Under the pieces are notes generated by a model that saw nothing but the letters and a program-made list of their open reading frames with translations, ran no database searches and was not told where the DNA came from. This document shows positions 8,803 through 17,808 of a DNA stretch of 64,000 nucleotides, piece after piece. Origin of the DNA: Pseudomonas sp. QTF5 (GTDB lineage: Bacteria; Pseudomonadota; Gammaproteobacteria; Pseudomonadales; Pseudomonadaceae); NCBI RefSeq assembly GCF_000512695.2, contig NZ_AZRW02000032.1, positions 1 through 64,000 of the forward strand, given 5' to 3'. The position numbers were made by a program, and so were the translations under genes. Each line of letters begins with the position of its first letter. The first letter of the stretch is position 1.

Positions 8803-11800
8803 GTGAATCAACGCCCCCTCGTCAGCATCGTTATCCCTGCCTTCAGCCCGCGCTTTTTCAGTCAGGCATTGGAAAGTGCGCTCACCCAGACCTACGAGCA
8901 TGTCGAAATCGTCATCTGTGACGATTCGCCCGATGATGAAATCCGCACTATCGTGGAGAGTTTCGTCGAGCCGGCTCACCCGGTTCGCTACTTGCGTAAC
9001 TCGCAGCGGTTGGGATTGCAGAAGAACGTATTGCGTTGCGTCGAAGAAGCCCGGGGCGAGTTCATCAAAGTGCTGTGCGATGACGATCGTCTGTTTGCGC
9101 CCAGCGTTGCCTTGCAGGCCCAGGTGTTGATCGATCACTCCGACGTCAATCTGGTTTTTGCCCTGCGCATGCTCAGCGATGCCGGCAATTTTCTGCTGCC
9201 GTCGCGGGTGGACAACTGCCGCTTTTGTCCGACCGATGCGTTGCTCAAGGGCGACGATATGCTGGCGATTTTCGAGGGCACGCCAAAGAATTTCCTCGGC
9301 AATTTCAGCGCTGCCCTGATGCGTCGCGCTGATGTGCTGGAGCTGTTGCCGACATTGATCCAGGAAGGCTCGGGGTTCGTCGCCATGCTCGATTTCGCCT
9401 TGTTCGTATGCCTGATGCGCCGCGGTAACCTGGTGTCGCTCAACACCGTGCTGAGCACCGAGCGTTTGTATACAGAGCGATTGAGCCGGACCCCGGAGAT
9501 GCTCAAGGCGGCGGCGCTCGAGTGGAGCTGGCTGGCGCAGATGCTCGCGGTACGCAGTGGCGAATCGGCGCCGGCATCAGGCTGGGTTCGCTATATCGAA
9601 CTGGCCAAAGTCACTGATCAGCCCCACGCCTGGGAAGAGTTGTGTGTAGCGCGCATCCTTGGCAACCGCAGCACGGTGGTCAATGGTCGAGTAGGTGGGA
9701 AGAGCGAGAGTTACGCCGACTTCTATCGCGAGTGGCTGGCGATCCGCAGGTTCTCGCAAGTCGAACAGCAGTTCATGCCTCAGCGCATCGACAGCTGGGC
9801 GTTTCGCCCGCAGATCGTGCCGATCGTCATCGACAGCGGTGCCGACAGCGCAGCGCTGAAAACTACATTGCACAGCATCAGTGCTCAGCTGTATGCGCCT
9901 CAGGCAGTGGTGGTGTTGTCCGATGCGCACTGTGATGCCGATGATCGTATCGTTCAGTTGCCGTTCCAGTCGGACTGGGCGCAACAACTCAATGCCGTGG
10001 TCCCGCAACTGGAAGGTGCTCACTGGTTTTACCTGTTGCGGGCCGGCGACACCTTGCGTGAGTCGGCGCTGCTGATTCTGGCGGAGCGCATCGCCGGGTC
10101 GCCGGGCATTCTCTGTGCTTATAGCGATGAAGGTGCTTTGATCGACGGCGAGTCGATCGACCCGGTGTTCAAGCCCGATTTCAACCTTGATCTGATGCGT
10201 GCCTACCCCTACGTCGGCCGAGCCCTGGCCTTCGAACGTCAGTGCTTCATGGTGCTGGGCGGGTTTGACCCGGCTCACGGCGAGCTGGCACCCCATGACC
10301 TGATGTGGCGTCTGGTGGAAGAGGTCGGTCCGCAGACCATCGAGCACATCGCCGAGATTCAGGTGGAGTCGAGCCTGGCCTTTGCCGACTGGCTGTCATT
10401 ACCCGAAGTCATCGAAAACAACGCTGGCATGGTCGGTGCGCATCTGGACCGTATCAGCGTGGCGCATGCTGTCCGTCACGAAGAATTGCCACTGATCAAT
10501 CGCATCGATTACCGGCATGAGGCGCGTCCGCTGGTGTCGATCATCATCCAGACCGGCGATTCGCTGTACGCCTTGCAACGTTGTACCGAAGGTTTGATCG
10601 AGCGCACGGCTTACACCCAGTACGAAATCCTGATCGTCGACAGCGGCACTGACGACCCGGCGATGCTCGACTGGTTGGCTGCCATGGCGCAGCTGGGTGC
10701 CGCGATGTTGCGGGTGTTGCGTTACGCCGGTGACGCCAACGACGCTGCAATCCGCAACTTCGCCGCGAGCCTGGCTCATGGCGAATACTTGCTGCTGCTC
10801 AGTCCTCAGGCAGTGATCTGCGACAGCGACTGGCTGGACGAATTGCTCAACCACGCACAGCGTCCCGAAGTGGGGGTGGTCGGTGCCCGGATTCTCAGCC
10901 CGCAGGGTTCGATCGTCAGCGCCGGGTTGATCCTCGGGTTGACGGAGTCGGTCGGTTCGCCATTTGCCGGGGAGGCTGCCGACTCTCGGGGCTATATGCA
11001 GCGGTTGCATGTGACCCAGAACTGGAGCGCGGTCAGTGACCACTGCCTGATGGTTCGCAAGGAAGTGTTCGACAGTCTGGGGCAGCTCGATGAGATGACG
11101 TTTACCCAGGGTCTGGGCGATGTCGATTTGTGCCTGCGGGCGAACCAGGACGGCTATCTGGTGGTCTGGACGCCATACGCCAGTGTGGTGCTGGCCCCGG
11201 AAGGCGAGGAGTCGACTCTGGGGGTGTGCGAGCGTGAACAGGACGCCTTCTATCGCAAATGGCTGCCGAAGATCGCCAAAGACCCGGCCTACAGCCCGGC
11301 ACTGAGTCTTGGGTTTTCCAGTTTCAGCCTGGAGCCAACGCTGCGCAACAACTGGAACCCGTTCTGCACCCGTGCATTGCCGTTGATTCTCGGTCTTCCA
11401 GTCAACAGCACTGCCGTCGGTCACTATCGGGTGATCGCGCCGCTGGCGGAGCTCGAAGCCGCCGGACGAGTGATCTCACGGGTGGCCCATGAGTCGCCGT
11501 CGATCGTGGAGATCGAGCGTTTGTCCCCGGACACCATCGTCCTGCAGGGACGTTACAGCGAAGGCTCAGCTGGCGATATTCTGCGGATGAAAAAGTATTC
11601 CAGCGCCCTGCGGATTTTCGAACTCGACGACTATATCGTTAGCGCGCCGAAGAAGAACGCTCACGCCCGCAACAAACCGATCGACATCGAGCAGATGCTG
11701 CGCGCAGGCATCGGCCTGTGCGACCGATTGGTAGTCACCACCCAGCCGTTGGCCGATAGCTTGTCGAGCATGCATAACGACATTCGCGTGGTGCCGAACA

Positions 11801-12363
11801 TGCTGCCGCCGGAACCGTGGGCGACGCTGACCAGTCGTCGTCGCACCTCCAGCAAGCCACGCGTTGGCTGGGGCGGCGGCACCAGTCACACCGGGGACCT
11901 GGAGATCATTGCCGAGGTCGTGCGTGAGCTGGCGGACGAAGTCGAGTGGGTATTTTTCGGCATGTGCCCGGACGAATTGCGTCCGTACATCCACGAGTTC
12001 CACTCGACCATCAGCTTGCAGAGTTACCCGTTCAAACTGGCGAGCCTGAACCTCGATCTGGCACTGGCTCCGCTGGAATTCCACATCTTCAACGACTGCA
12101 AAAGCAACCTGCGATTGCTGGAATACGGCGCCTGCGGATACCCGGTGATCTGTACCGACACCGAGGCCTATCGCGGCCACTTGCCGTGCACCAGGGTCTA
12201 CAGCAACAGCACGGATGAATGGCTGCAAGCGATCCGTATGCACCTGGCCGACCCGGACGCGAGTTATCGCATGGGCGATGAATTGCGTGAGGCGGTGCAT
12301 CGGGATTTCATGTTGCGCGGCGACAACCTCAATCATTGGTTGTGGGGTTGGTTGCCGGACTGA
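8803..12363 (+). CDS. fgt1: Large multidomain flagellin glycosyltransferase, Fgt1/FgtA-like
   Basis: Predicted cytoplasmic glycosyltransferase that adds the first sugar to flagellin. Residues 1-250 are a GT2 domain (PLVSIVIPAFSPRFF, CDDSPDDE, and the acidic LCDDDR metal site). Residues 335-520 are a degenerate GT2-like region, 567-855 a second clear GT2 domain (RPLVSIIIQTGD, ILIVDSGTDD), and 865-1186 a GT1/GT4-like domain (VGWGGGTSHTGD). The 1186-residue size and position right after flgL match fgt1 of P. syringae and fgtA of P. aeruginosa. Start is GTG with a weak GAGAG site. The 567-855 domain is paralogous to the C-terminus of the second transferase at 18598. The target residues and sugar are inferred. 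Confidence 0.85.
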   Translation: MNQRPLVSIVIPAFSPRFFSQALESALTQTYEHVEIVICDDSPDDEIRTIVESFVEPAHPVRYLRNSQRLGLQKNVLRCVEEARGEFIKVLCDDDRLFAPSVALQAQVLIDHSDVNLVFALRMLSDAGNFLLPSRVDNCRFCPTDALLKGDDMLAIFEGTPKNFLGNFSAALMRRADVLELLPTLIQEGSGFVAMLDFALFVCLMRRGNLVSLNTVLSTERLYTERLSRTPEMLKAAALEWSWLAQMLAVRSGESAPASGWVRYIELAKVTDQPHAWEELCVARILGNRSTVVNGRVGGKSESYADFYREWLAIRRFSQVEQQFMPQRIDSWAFRPQIVPIVIDSGADSAALKTTLHSISAQLYAPQAVVVLSDAHCDADDRIVQLPFQSDWAQQLNAVVPQLEGAHWFYLLRAGDTLRESALLILAERIAGSPGILCAYSDEGALIDGESIDPVFKPDFNLDLMRAYPYVGRALAFERQCFMVLGGFDPAHGELAPHDLMWRLVEEVGPQTIEHIAEIQVESSLAFADWLSLPEVIENNAGMVGAHLDRISVAHAVRHEELPLINRIDYRHEARPLVSIIIQTGDSLYALQRCTEGLIERTAYTQYEILIVDSGTDDPAMLDWLAAMAQLGAAMLRVLRYAGDANDAAIRNFAASLAHGEYLLLLSPQAVICDSDWLDELLNHAQRPEVGVVGARILSPQGSIVSAGLILGLTESVGSPFAGEAADSRGYMQRLHVTQNWSAVSDHCLMVRKEVFDSLGQLDEMTFTQGLGDVDLCLRANQDGYLVVWTPYASVVLAPEGEESTLGVCEREQDAFYRKWLPKIAKDPAYSPALSLGFSSFSLEPTLRNNWNPFCTRALPLILGLPVNSTAVGHYRVIAPLAELEAAGRVISRVAHESPSIVEIERLSPDTIVLQGRYSEGSAGDILRMKKYSSALRIFELDDYIVSAPKKNAHARNKPIDIEQMLRAGIGLCDRLVVTTQPLADSLSSMHNDIRVVPNMLPPEPWATLTSRRRTSSKPRVGWGGGTSHTGDLEIIAEVVRELADEVEWVFFGMCPDELRPYIHEFHSTISLQSYPFKLASLNLDLALAPLEFHIFNDCKSNLRLLEYGACGYPVICTDTEAYRGHLPCTRVYSNSTDEWLQAIRMHLADPDASYRMGDELREAVHRDFMLRGDNLNHWLWGWLPD

Positions 12364-12412
12364 CCGTTACTCCCTTCCAAACATCAAAAAATCGCCGGCT
12401 TCGGCAGCTCCT

Positions 12413-12439
12413 TGTAGGAGTTGGCTTGCCAGCGAAAAC
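12413..12439 (+). repeat. REP sequence, GTAGGAG/GCCAGCGAA type
   Basis: TGTAGGAG followed by TTGGCTTGCCAGCGAAAAC, the same family as the pair at 48083-48173. It abuts the left arm of the large palindrome. The opposite-facing copy is at 13247-13280. Confidence 0.7.
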
Positions 12440-13212
12440 CATGGGTATCTACACAACTTTCCGAGTTTGATGGTGTACATATCCGTTTCTGCGGTAACGG
12501 CCACTTAGGGTTCCGCCCTGACGGCGGGTCACTTGGAAAAGCCCCAAGTAACCAAGGGCTCTTGCCCCTTTCGTTCGGTGCCTCGCCCAGGCTCGGCATG
12601 CCCTCGCTCCGGTCCTGCTCCGTGGGCCCGCCGCGATCGGCCATCCATGGCCGTGCGCGGCTAACCCGGCATCCATGCCGGGTTGCCCACTACGCAGAAC
12701 CTCCACTCGGCCTCTCGATGGGGCGGTGCGTCAAGATCAACAGCTGCAGGCGAGCTAACGCTCGGCCTGTTGAGTGGTGAGAAGCGCAGTCGTACGCCGA
12801 TCCATTGTGTGCGAGCCGTGTGGGAGCGGGCTTGCTCGCGAAGCTGTTGATCTTGCCGTTGCCGTTGCCGTTGCTTTGGCTTTTGATCCTGATCTGCTTG
12901 CCCCTTTCCCAGAGGCCGAACGCAGGTATTGCGCAGGGGGCACCGCGGCAAGGATGCCGCGGTAGCCGCCCCCGGCCATGGATGGCCGATGGCGGCGGGC
13001 CCCCGGAGCAATGCCGGAGTGAGGGCATGCCGAGCCTGGGCGAGGCACCGAATGGCGGGGCAAGAGCCCTTGGTTACTTGGGGCTTTTCCAAGTGACTCG
13101 CTGTAAAAGCGAAACCGCCAGCGGCCGTGACCGCAAAAACGGATATGTACTCCAAAAACACCAAGGCACGGCAGTAAATCTCTATAGCCCAAGAGATGTG
13201 TAGATACCCATG
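12440..13212. repeat. Long imperfect inverted repeat (palindrome), arms about 210-240 bp
   Basis: The left arm 12440-12652 is matched in reverse complement by 12974-13212. Checked blocks: 12440-12455 with 13197-13212 (16/16), 12475-12488 with 13137-13150 (14/14), 12529-12568 with 13057-13096 (40/40), 12574-12605 with 13021-13052 (32/32), and 12624-12652 with 12974-13002 (28/29). The spacer holds another inverted pair, 12732-12745 with 12842-12855 (14/14), and local 8-bp-stem hairpins at 12665-12682 and about 12943-12962. The arms are collinear but differ by small gaps. Function is unknown; no transposase is present. Confidence 0.9.
12818..12842 (+). repeat. REP sequence inside the palindrome spacer
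   Basis: GTGTGGGAGCGGGCTTGCTC followed by GCGAA, the REP family also found at 34 and 38077. It sits between the two arms of the 14-bp inner inverted repeat (CAAGATCAACAGCT and AGCTGTTGATCTTG), as though inserted into or captured by that smaller palindrome. Confidence 0.75.
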
Positions 13213-13246
13213 CAGCGATAACAGCCTCACGTCATGCAGCTCCGAT

Positions 13247-13280
13247 GAAAACGCCTTCGCAGGCAAGCCGGGCTCCTACG
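13247..13280 (-). repeat. REP sequence, opposite orientation to 12413
   Basis: GAAAACGCCTTCGCAGGCAA followed by GCCGGGCTCCTACG is the reverse complement of a GTAGGAG-type REP. With the copy at 12413-12439 it brackets the long inverted repeat, giving a REPIN-like outline stretched to about 870 bp. Confidence 0.65.
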
Positions 13281-13314
13281 AGGTCGGTGTCGCGCGATTT
13301 TTTGTCCTGCGCAA

Positions 13315-13331
13315 TTGGCTCACTTCCTGCA
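13315..13331 (+). promoter_or_regulatory. Candidate RpoN promoter for the rfbF operon
   Basis: TTGGCTCACTTCCTGCA has GG (13317-13318) and GC (13329-13330) at correct -24/-12 spacing. The -12 box is CTGC rather than TTGC, so it is weaker than the other sites in the window. It would tie sugar synthesis to flagellar sigma-54 control. No convincing sigma-70 promoter was found in the same interval. Confidence 0.35.
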
Positions 13332-13468
13332 AGCCCTCCCTATATCGCCATAAAACCCTCACCCCAATGGGCGTGAGTGGCTCAGTGGCTGCGGGTAAAT
13401 GATGTGCATCTGACGGTTCGCCGACCCTTGAGGGGGCTGCCCGCCGTGCAAAGAGCAAGAGGACAGTG

Positions 13469-14242
13469 ATGAAGGCAGTAATTCTGGCGGGTGGCCTGGG
13501 CACGCGCATCAGCGAAGAGTCGCACCTCAAGCCCAAGCCGATGATCGAGATCGGTGGCAAGCCAATTCTTTGGCACATCATGAAACAGTACTCCGCCCAC
13601 GGAATTCATGACTTCGTGATCTGCCTTGGCTACAAGGGCTATGCGATCAAGGACTTCTTCGCCAACTACTTCCTGCACACCTCTGACGTCACCTTCGACA
13701 TGCGCAATAACCGCATGGAGGTTCACCAGAACTACAGCGAGCCGTGGAGCGTCACCCTCATCGACACCGGCGAGGAAACCATGACCGGTGGCCGTCTGTT
13801 GCGGGCGGCGCCCTATCTGAAAGACGAAAAAGCCTTTTGCTTCACCTATGGCGATGGCGTCTCCGACGTCGACATCAGTGCGCTGCTTGATTTCCATGAG
13901 GCCCACGGCAAGTTGGCCACCGTCACCGCCGTGCAACCGCCAGGTCGTTATGGCGCCCTGCAACGCATTGGCGACCAGGTAATGGGGTTCACGGAAAAGC
14001 CACGTGGCGATGGCGGCTGGATCAATGGTGGGTTTTTTGTTCTATCACCGGAGGTACTGCCCTACATCGCGGGTGATACGACCAGTTGGGAGGCGGAGCC
14101 GCTGATGCGTCTGGCCGGAATTGAGCAATTGCGTGCCTTCGAGCACTCGGGCTTCTGGCAGCCGATGGATACCCTGCGCGACAAAAACCACCTCGAAGCA
14201 CTGTGGCAGAGTGGGGAGGCCCCATGGAAGCAATGGGACTGA
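13469..14242 (+). CDS. rfbF: Glucose-1-phosphate cytidylyltransferase
   Basis: Makes CDP-glucose from glucose-1-phosphate and CTP, the entry step to CDP-6-deoxyhexoses. The protein begins [18 protein letters not shown] with downstream [19 protein letters not shown], the nucleotidyltransferase signature of RfbF/DdhA, and is 257 residues as usual. ATG 13469 is preferred over the overlapping GTG 13466 because it gives the family N-terminus; AAGAGGA is the ribosome site. It overlaps rfbG by 19 bp and opens a tightly packed sugar operon. Confidence 0.93.
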   Translation: MKAVILAGGLGTRISEESHLKPKPMIEIGGKPILWHIMKQYSAHGIHDFVICLGYKGYAIKDFFANYFLHTSDVTFDMRNNRMEVHQNYSEPWSVTLIDTGEETMTGGRLLRAAPYLKDEKAFCFTYGDGVSDVDISALLDFHEAHGKLATVTAVQPPGRYGALQRIGDQVMGFTEKPRGDGGWINGGFFVLSPEVLPYIAGDTTSWEAEPLMRLAGIEQLRAFEHSGFWQPMDTLRDKNHLEALWQSGEAPWKQWD

Positions 14243-15306
14243 GCCCGGAGTTCTGGCACGGCAAGCGCGTTCTGCTGACCGGCCACACCGGTTTCAAGGG
14301 CAGCTGGTTGACGCTGTGGCTGCAAAGCCTCGGCGCCGAGGTCTGCGGTTTTGCCCTCGAACCGTCCACCGAGCCAAGCCTGTTCGAGCTGGCGCGGGTG
14401 CACGAAGGCATCAATGACCAACGTGGCGACCTGCGTGATCTCGGCGCCCTGCTGGAACTGATCGCCGAGACGCAGCCGCAAATCGTCCTGCACCTGGCGG
14501 CCCAGCCGCTGGTGCGCGAAGGCTATCGCGACCCGCTTGGGACTTACTCCAGCAACGTCATGGGCACCCTCAATCTGCTTGAAGCGATCCGCCAGGTCGG
14601 TGGCGTGCGTGCCTGCGTGCTGGTGACCACCGACAAGGTCTACGCCAACAAGGAATGGCTGTGGCCCTACCGCGAGGACGAAGCGCTCGGTGGGCACGAT
14701 CCGTACAGCAGCAGCAAGGCTTGCTGCGAGTTGCTGGCCCAGTCTTATGCCGCGTCGTTTTTCCCCGCCGAAAAGTATGCCGAGCACGGCCTGGCCCTGG
14801 CCACTGCGCGGGCCGGCAATGTGCTGGGCGGTGGCGACTTCGCGCCTGAACGGCTGATTCCCGATGTACTCAAGGCCTGGTCGGCGGATGAGCCGGTGAC
14901 CTTGCGCTACCCGCAAGCCGTGCGCCCCTGGCAACACGCCCTGGAGCCGCTGGCCGGTTACCTGCAACTCGCCGCAGGCCTCTATGAAAAAGGTCCGGAG
15001 TTTGCCGGTGCGTGGAATTTTGGCCCGAGCGAAGCGGACATGTGCAGCGTCGGCGAAGTGGTCGAATTGCTCGCCAACCGCTGGCCGCAAGCGCGTGGAT
15101 TGCGCATCGAACCGAGTGATTTGCACGAAGCCGGCCTGTTGCGCCTGGACAGCAGCCGCGCCCGTCAACTGTTGGCCTGGCAACCGCGCTGGTCGTTGCA
15201 GCAGTGCCTGTCCCAAACCCTCGATTGGCACCTGGCGTGGCAGAACGGTGACGACATGCGCACGATGACCTTGAATCAATTGAATCTCTACAGGGAACGG
15301 TCATGA
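14224..15306 (+). CDS. rfbG: CDP-glucose 4,6-dehydratase
   Basis: Converts CDP-glucose to CDP-4-keto-6-deoxyglucose. It is an extended SDR enzyme of 360 residues: the NAD-binding motif is [14 protein letters not shown] near residue 18, followed by [12 protein letters not shown] and the catalytic DPYSSSK (YxxxK). The fingerprint FKGSW with NKEW is specific to RfbG rather than RmlB. ATG 14224 has a GGGGAGG site and lies inside the end of rfbF. No rfbH-type 3-dehydrase follows, so the product is probably not a 3,6-dideoxy sugar. Confidence 0.92.
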   Translation: MEAMGLSPEFWHGKRVLLTGHTGFKGSWLTLWLQSLGAEVCGFALEPSTEPSLFELARVHEGINDQRGDLRDLGALLELIAETQPQIVLHLAAQPLVREGYRDPLGTYSSNVMGTLNLLEAIRQVGGVRACVLVTTDKVYANKEWLWPYREDEALGGHDPYSSSKACCELLAQSYAASFFPAEKYAEHGLALATARAGNVLGGGDFAPERLIPDVLKAWSADEPVTLRYPQAVRPWQHALEPLAGYLQLAAGLYEKGPEFAGAWNFGPSEADMCSVGEVVELLANRWPQARGLRIEPSDLHEAGLLRLDSSRARQLLAWQPRWSLQQCLSQTLDWHLAWQNGDDMRTMTLNQLNLYRERS

Positions 15307-15863
15307 CTGATTTCACGCTCCAGGCCCTGGAGCTGGAGGGGTTGTATCTGATCCGGCAAAAACTGTTCTGTGATGATCGTGGTCGGTTTGCCCGGCTGTT
15401 TTGCCAGACCCGTCTGACGTCGCAGGGCCGCCCGTTTGCCATCCGTCAGATCAACCATTCGCGTACGGTCGAAAAGGGCAGTGTGCGTGGCCTGCATTAT
15501 CAGAAAGCCGGCTATGCAGAGTCCAAGCTGATTACCTGCGTACGTGGTGCGGTATGGGATGTGGTGGTCGATCTACGGCCGCAGTCCCCTACCTATTTGC
15601 AGTGGCACGCTGAAGAGCTGCGGGCCGACGATGGGCGCAGTTTGCTGATCCCGGCGGGTTTTGCTCATGGGTTTCAATCCCTGTCCGACGACTCTGAAGT
15701 GCTTTATCTGACGGATGCGGACTACGCTCCGAATCATGAAGCGGGTCTGTCGGTCATGGACCCTGCGTTGTCGATACCCTGGCCGTTGCCCGTCAAGAAC
15801 TTGTCGGCCAAAGATGCATGCCATCCTCTGCTGGACAAAGACTTCAGCGGAGTCGAGCTGTGA
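15303..15863 (+). CDS. RmlC/RfbC-like nucleotide-4-keto-6-deoxysugar 3,5-epimerase
   Basis: Cupin-fold epimerase (186 residues) expected to act at C3 and/or C5 of the CDP-4-keto-6-deoxyglucose made by the two genes before it. Family motifs are all visible: FDDRGRF-like CDDRGRF, VRGLHYQ with the catalytic His, CVRGAVWDVVVDLR, IPAGFAHGFQ, and an ADYAPNHEAG segment before a DPxxxIPWP tail. The ATGA overlap with rfbG implies translational coupling. Whether it epimerises C3, C5 or both cannot be read from sequence, and no dTDP-rhamnose genes are nearby. Confidence 0.8.
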   Translation: MTDFTLQALELEGLYLIRQKLFCDDRGRFARLFCQTRLTSQGRPFAIRQINHSRTVEKGSVRGLHYQKAGYAESKLITCVRGAVWDVVVDLRPQSPTYLQWHAEELRADDGRSLLIPAGFAHGFQSLSDDSEVLYLTDADYAPNHEAGLSVMDPALSIPWPLPVKNLSAKDACHPLLDKDFSGVEL

Positions 15864-15874
15864 CAGGGCACGCC

Positions 15875-16732
15875 ATGACAGTGCTGGTCACTGGTGCCAC
15901 CGGTTTTGTCGGCAGGCATCTGATCAGCGCCTTGCTCGCTAAAGGCTTCAAGGTTCGTGCGGTTGCTCGAAATATCGAAGCCGCGCACGCCATGCCGTGG
16001 TTCGATGAAGTGGAGTTTGTCGCCGCTGATATCCACGCACCGGATCTGGACGTGGAAAGCCTGGCCGATGGCATGGATGCCATTGCGCATCTGGCATGGA
16101 CCGGCCTGCCGAACTACCAGGCGCTGTTCCATTTCGAGCGGAACCTGCCACTGGATTATGCCTTTCTCAAGCGGGTGATCGAGGCCGGTGTCAGCCAGGT
16201 GCTAGTCACTGGAACCTGTTTTGAGTATGGGCTGCAAAGTGGCCCGTTAAGTGAGACGGTGGTCGCACAGCCCTGCACCCCTTATGGCTTGGCCAAGCAC
16301 ACGTTGCGCCTGTTCCTCGAAGCCTTGCAGCGTGAGCGTGCGTTCACATTGCAGTGGGCACGGCTGTTCTATCTGTATGGCGAGGGACAGAATCCCAGCA
16401 GCCTGTTAGCCAGTCTCGACCGGGCCATCGACGCCGGTGATACGCAGTTCAATATGTCGACGGGCGACCAGTTGCGCGACTACCTGGAAATCAGGCAGGC
16501 CGCTTCCCGGATCGCATCACTCATTGCCCGGCGCGATGTCGATGGTGTGATCAACTGTTGCAGCGGCCAACCGGTGTCCGTGCGGGCGCTGGTTGAGCAG
16601 CGTGTGCGCCAGCGTCAATCCTCCATCATCCTGAATCTTGGGCACTACGGTTACTCCGCCCATGAGCCCATGGCGTTTTGGGGCGTTGCCCAGCGGATTT
16701 CGCAACTGACGGGAGAAGAGCATGCAGCATGA
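15875..16732 (+). CDS. NAD(P)-dependent SDR epimerase/reductase for a deoxysugar
   Basis: Extended short-chain dehydrogenase of 285 residues. It has an N-terminal Rossmann motif (MTVLVTGATGFVGRHL), the VTGTCFEYG segment and the catalytic TPYGLAK (YxxxK). By position it would reduce or epimerise C4 of the CDP-linked sugar. ATG 15875 is used; a GTG at 15860 overlapping the upstream stop and preceded by GGAG is an equally plausible coupled start adding five residues. It overlaps the next gene by 11 bp. Confidence 0.75.
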   Translation: MTVLVTGATGFVGRHLISALLAKGFKVRAVARNIEAAHAMPWFDEVEFVAADIHAPDLDVESLADGMDAIAHLAWTGLPNYQALFHFERNLPLDYAFLKRVIEAGVSQVLVTGTCFEYGLQSGPLSETVVAQPCTPYGLAKHTLRLFLEALQRERAFTLQWARLFYLYGEGQNPSSLLASLDRAIDAGDTQFNMSTGDQLRDYLEIRQAASRIASLIARRDVDGVINCCSGQPVSVRALVEQRVRQRQSSIILNLGHYGYSAHEPMAFWGVAQRISQLTGEEHAA

Positions 16733-17792
16733 ACTCTATCGAGCGATCGGGCTGCCGGTTCTGCAGAACCGCACTTTCGCCAATGCCGAACAAGCGCAAG
16801 CTTCGGGCAGCGCGGATATTGTGCTGGTGCAGGACAGCCAGAACGGGCTGATCTTCAACCAGGCATTTGACGCCAGTAAACTCAGCTACGACGTCGACTA
16901 TCAAAGCGAACAGGCCCATTCGGTGCAATTTCAACAGCACTTGAATGATGTCGAAGCGATCCTGGCGCATCATTTCAAGGGTAAAAGCTTGATAGAAGTC
17001 GGCTGTGGCAAAGGCTACTTCCTGGAGATGCTTCGGGGACTCGGCTATGCCATCACCGGGATCGACCCTTCCTATGAAGGGGACAATACCGAAGTGATCA
17101 AGGCCCCCTTCACTCGGGAACTGGGGCTGGCCGCCGAAGCGATCGTCCTGCGGCACGTGCTGGAACATATCAGCGATCCGGTCAGTTTCCTGGCTGAAAT
17201 TGCCAGTGCGAACCATGGCGGGCAGATTTACATCGAAGTGCCATGCTTCGACTGGATTGTCGAGCACAACGCCTGGTTCGATGTTTTCTACGAACATGTG
17301 AATTACTTCCGCCTTGCGGATTTGCGCGCAATGTTCGGAACGGTGCACGAGGCGGGGCACCTTTTCGGTGGTCAGTACCTGTACATCGTTGCGGATCTGT
17401 CGACGTTGCGCCGTACGCCGGCCGAGGCACCGTCGTTGCTGACGCTGTCGGAACATTTCACCGCCAGCCTGGACCGTGCGGCGCAGATTATTCAGACGGC
17501 ACCCGAGCAGGGTTCAGCGATCTGGGGCGCCTCGTCCAAAGGCGTGATTTATTCGCTGTTCCTGCAACGAGCCGGGGTGGCGGTGGATCGTGTGGTGGAT
17601 ATCAATCCGGTCAAACAGGGCCGCTATCTACCCCTGAGCGGTGTGCGGGTGTCCTCTCCGCAAGAGGCCATGGACGCCTTGCCCGAAGGCGCCAATCTGT
17701 TTGTGATGAACTCCAACTACCTCGAAGAAATCGAGCGGATGACCGGTGGGCGCTACGTCTATCACGCCGTCGACAGTGCTTCGTTCCAGTGA
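16722..17792 (+). CDS. SAM-dependent sugar C-methyltransferase-like protein
   Basis: 356 residues. A central class I methyltransferase fold (LIEVGCGKGYFLEMLRGLGY, VLRHVLEHISDPVSFL) is followed by a second Rossmann-like domain (IWGASSKGVIYSLFLQRAGV ending near FVMNSNYLEEI). This is the layout of NDP-hexose C-methyltransferases such as TylC3. The N-terminal region aligns by shape with their zinc-binding part (NGLIFNQAFDASKLSYDVDY), but the usual cysteine pairs are absent. Expected role: add a branching methyl to the 4-keto sugar made upstream. GGGAGAAGAG is the ribosome site, and it overlaps the SDR gene. Confidence 0.75.
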   Translation: MQHELYRAIGLPVLQNRTFANAEQAQASGSADIVLVQDSQNGLIFNQAFDASKLSYDVDYQSEQAHSVQFQQHLNDVEAILAHHFKGKSLIEVGCGKGYFLEMLRGLGYAITGIDPSYEGDNTEVIKAPFTRELGLAAEAIVLRHVLEHISDPVSFLAEIASANHGGQIYIEVPCFDWIVEHNAWFDVFYEHVNYFRLADLRAMFGTVHEAGHLFGGQYLYIVADLSTLRRTPAEAPSLLTLSEHFTASLDRAAQIIQTAPEQGSAIWGASSKGVIYSLFLQRAGVAVDRVVDINPVKQGRYLPLSGVRVSSPQEAMDALPEGANLFVMNSNYLEEIERMTGGRYVYHAVDSASFQ

Positions 17793-17808
17793 CTTTTGAG
17801 ATTCTAAA

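Larger units (their letters stand above)
12364..13468. other. Gene-free 1.1 kb interval holding a large nested palindrome
   Basis: No credible gene is present; short open frames here mirror one another on the two strands because the DNA is an inverted repeat. The interval contains three REP sequences, long inverted-repeat arms (12440-12652 and 12974-13212), a spacer with a further 14-bp inverted repeat, and at its right end a candidate promoter for the rfbF operon. From 13332 to 13456 only a small hairpin (CTCACCCC/GGGCGTGAG, about 13350) was seen. Confidence 0.75.

Noticed and set aside
12421-13266. Several open frames of 60-200 codons on both strands in the fgt1-rfbF gap
   Set aside because: They lie in the large inverted repeat, encode near-identical low-complexity products from both arms on both strands, and lack ribosome sites. 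Repeat DNA, not genes.
12413-13280. Insertion sequence or miniature transposon
   Set aside because: No transposase, and I could not see a clean flanking target duplication; kept as an unexplained palindrome.
15303-15863. dTDP-rhamnose pathway gene rmlC
   Set aside because: No rmlA, rmlB or rmlD is nearby and the flanking genes use CDP-sugars, so the rmlC symbol was not assigned.
13469-16732. CDP-3,6-dideoxyhexose (abequose/paratose type) O-antigen locus
   Set aside because: rfbF and rfbG fit, but the RfbH-type dehydrase and its reductase are absent, and the genes sit between flagellin transferases.
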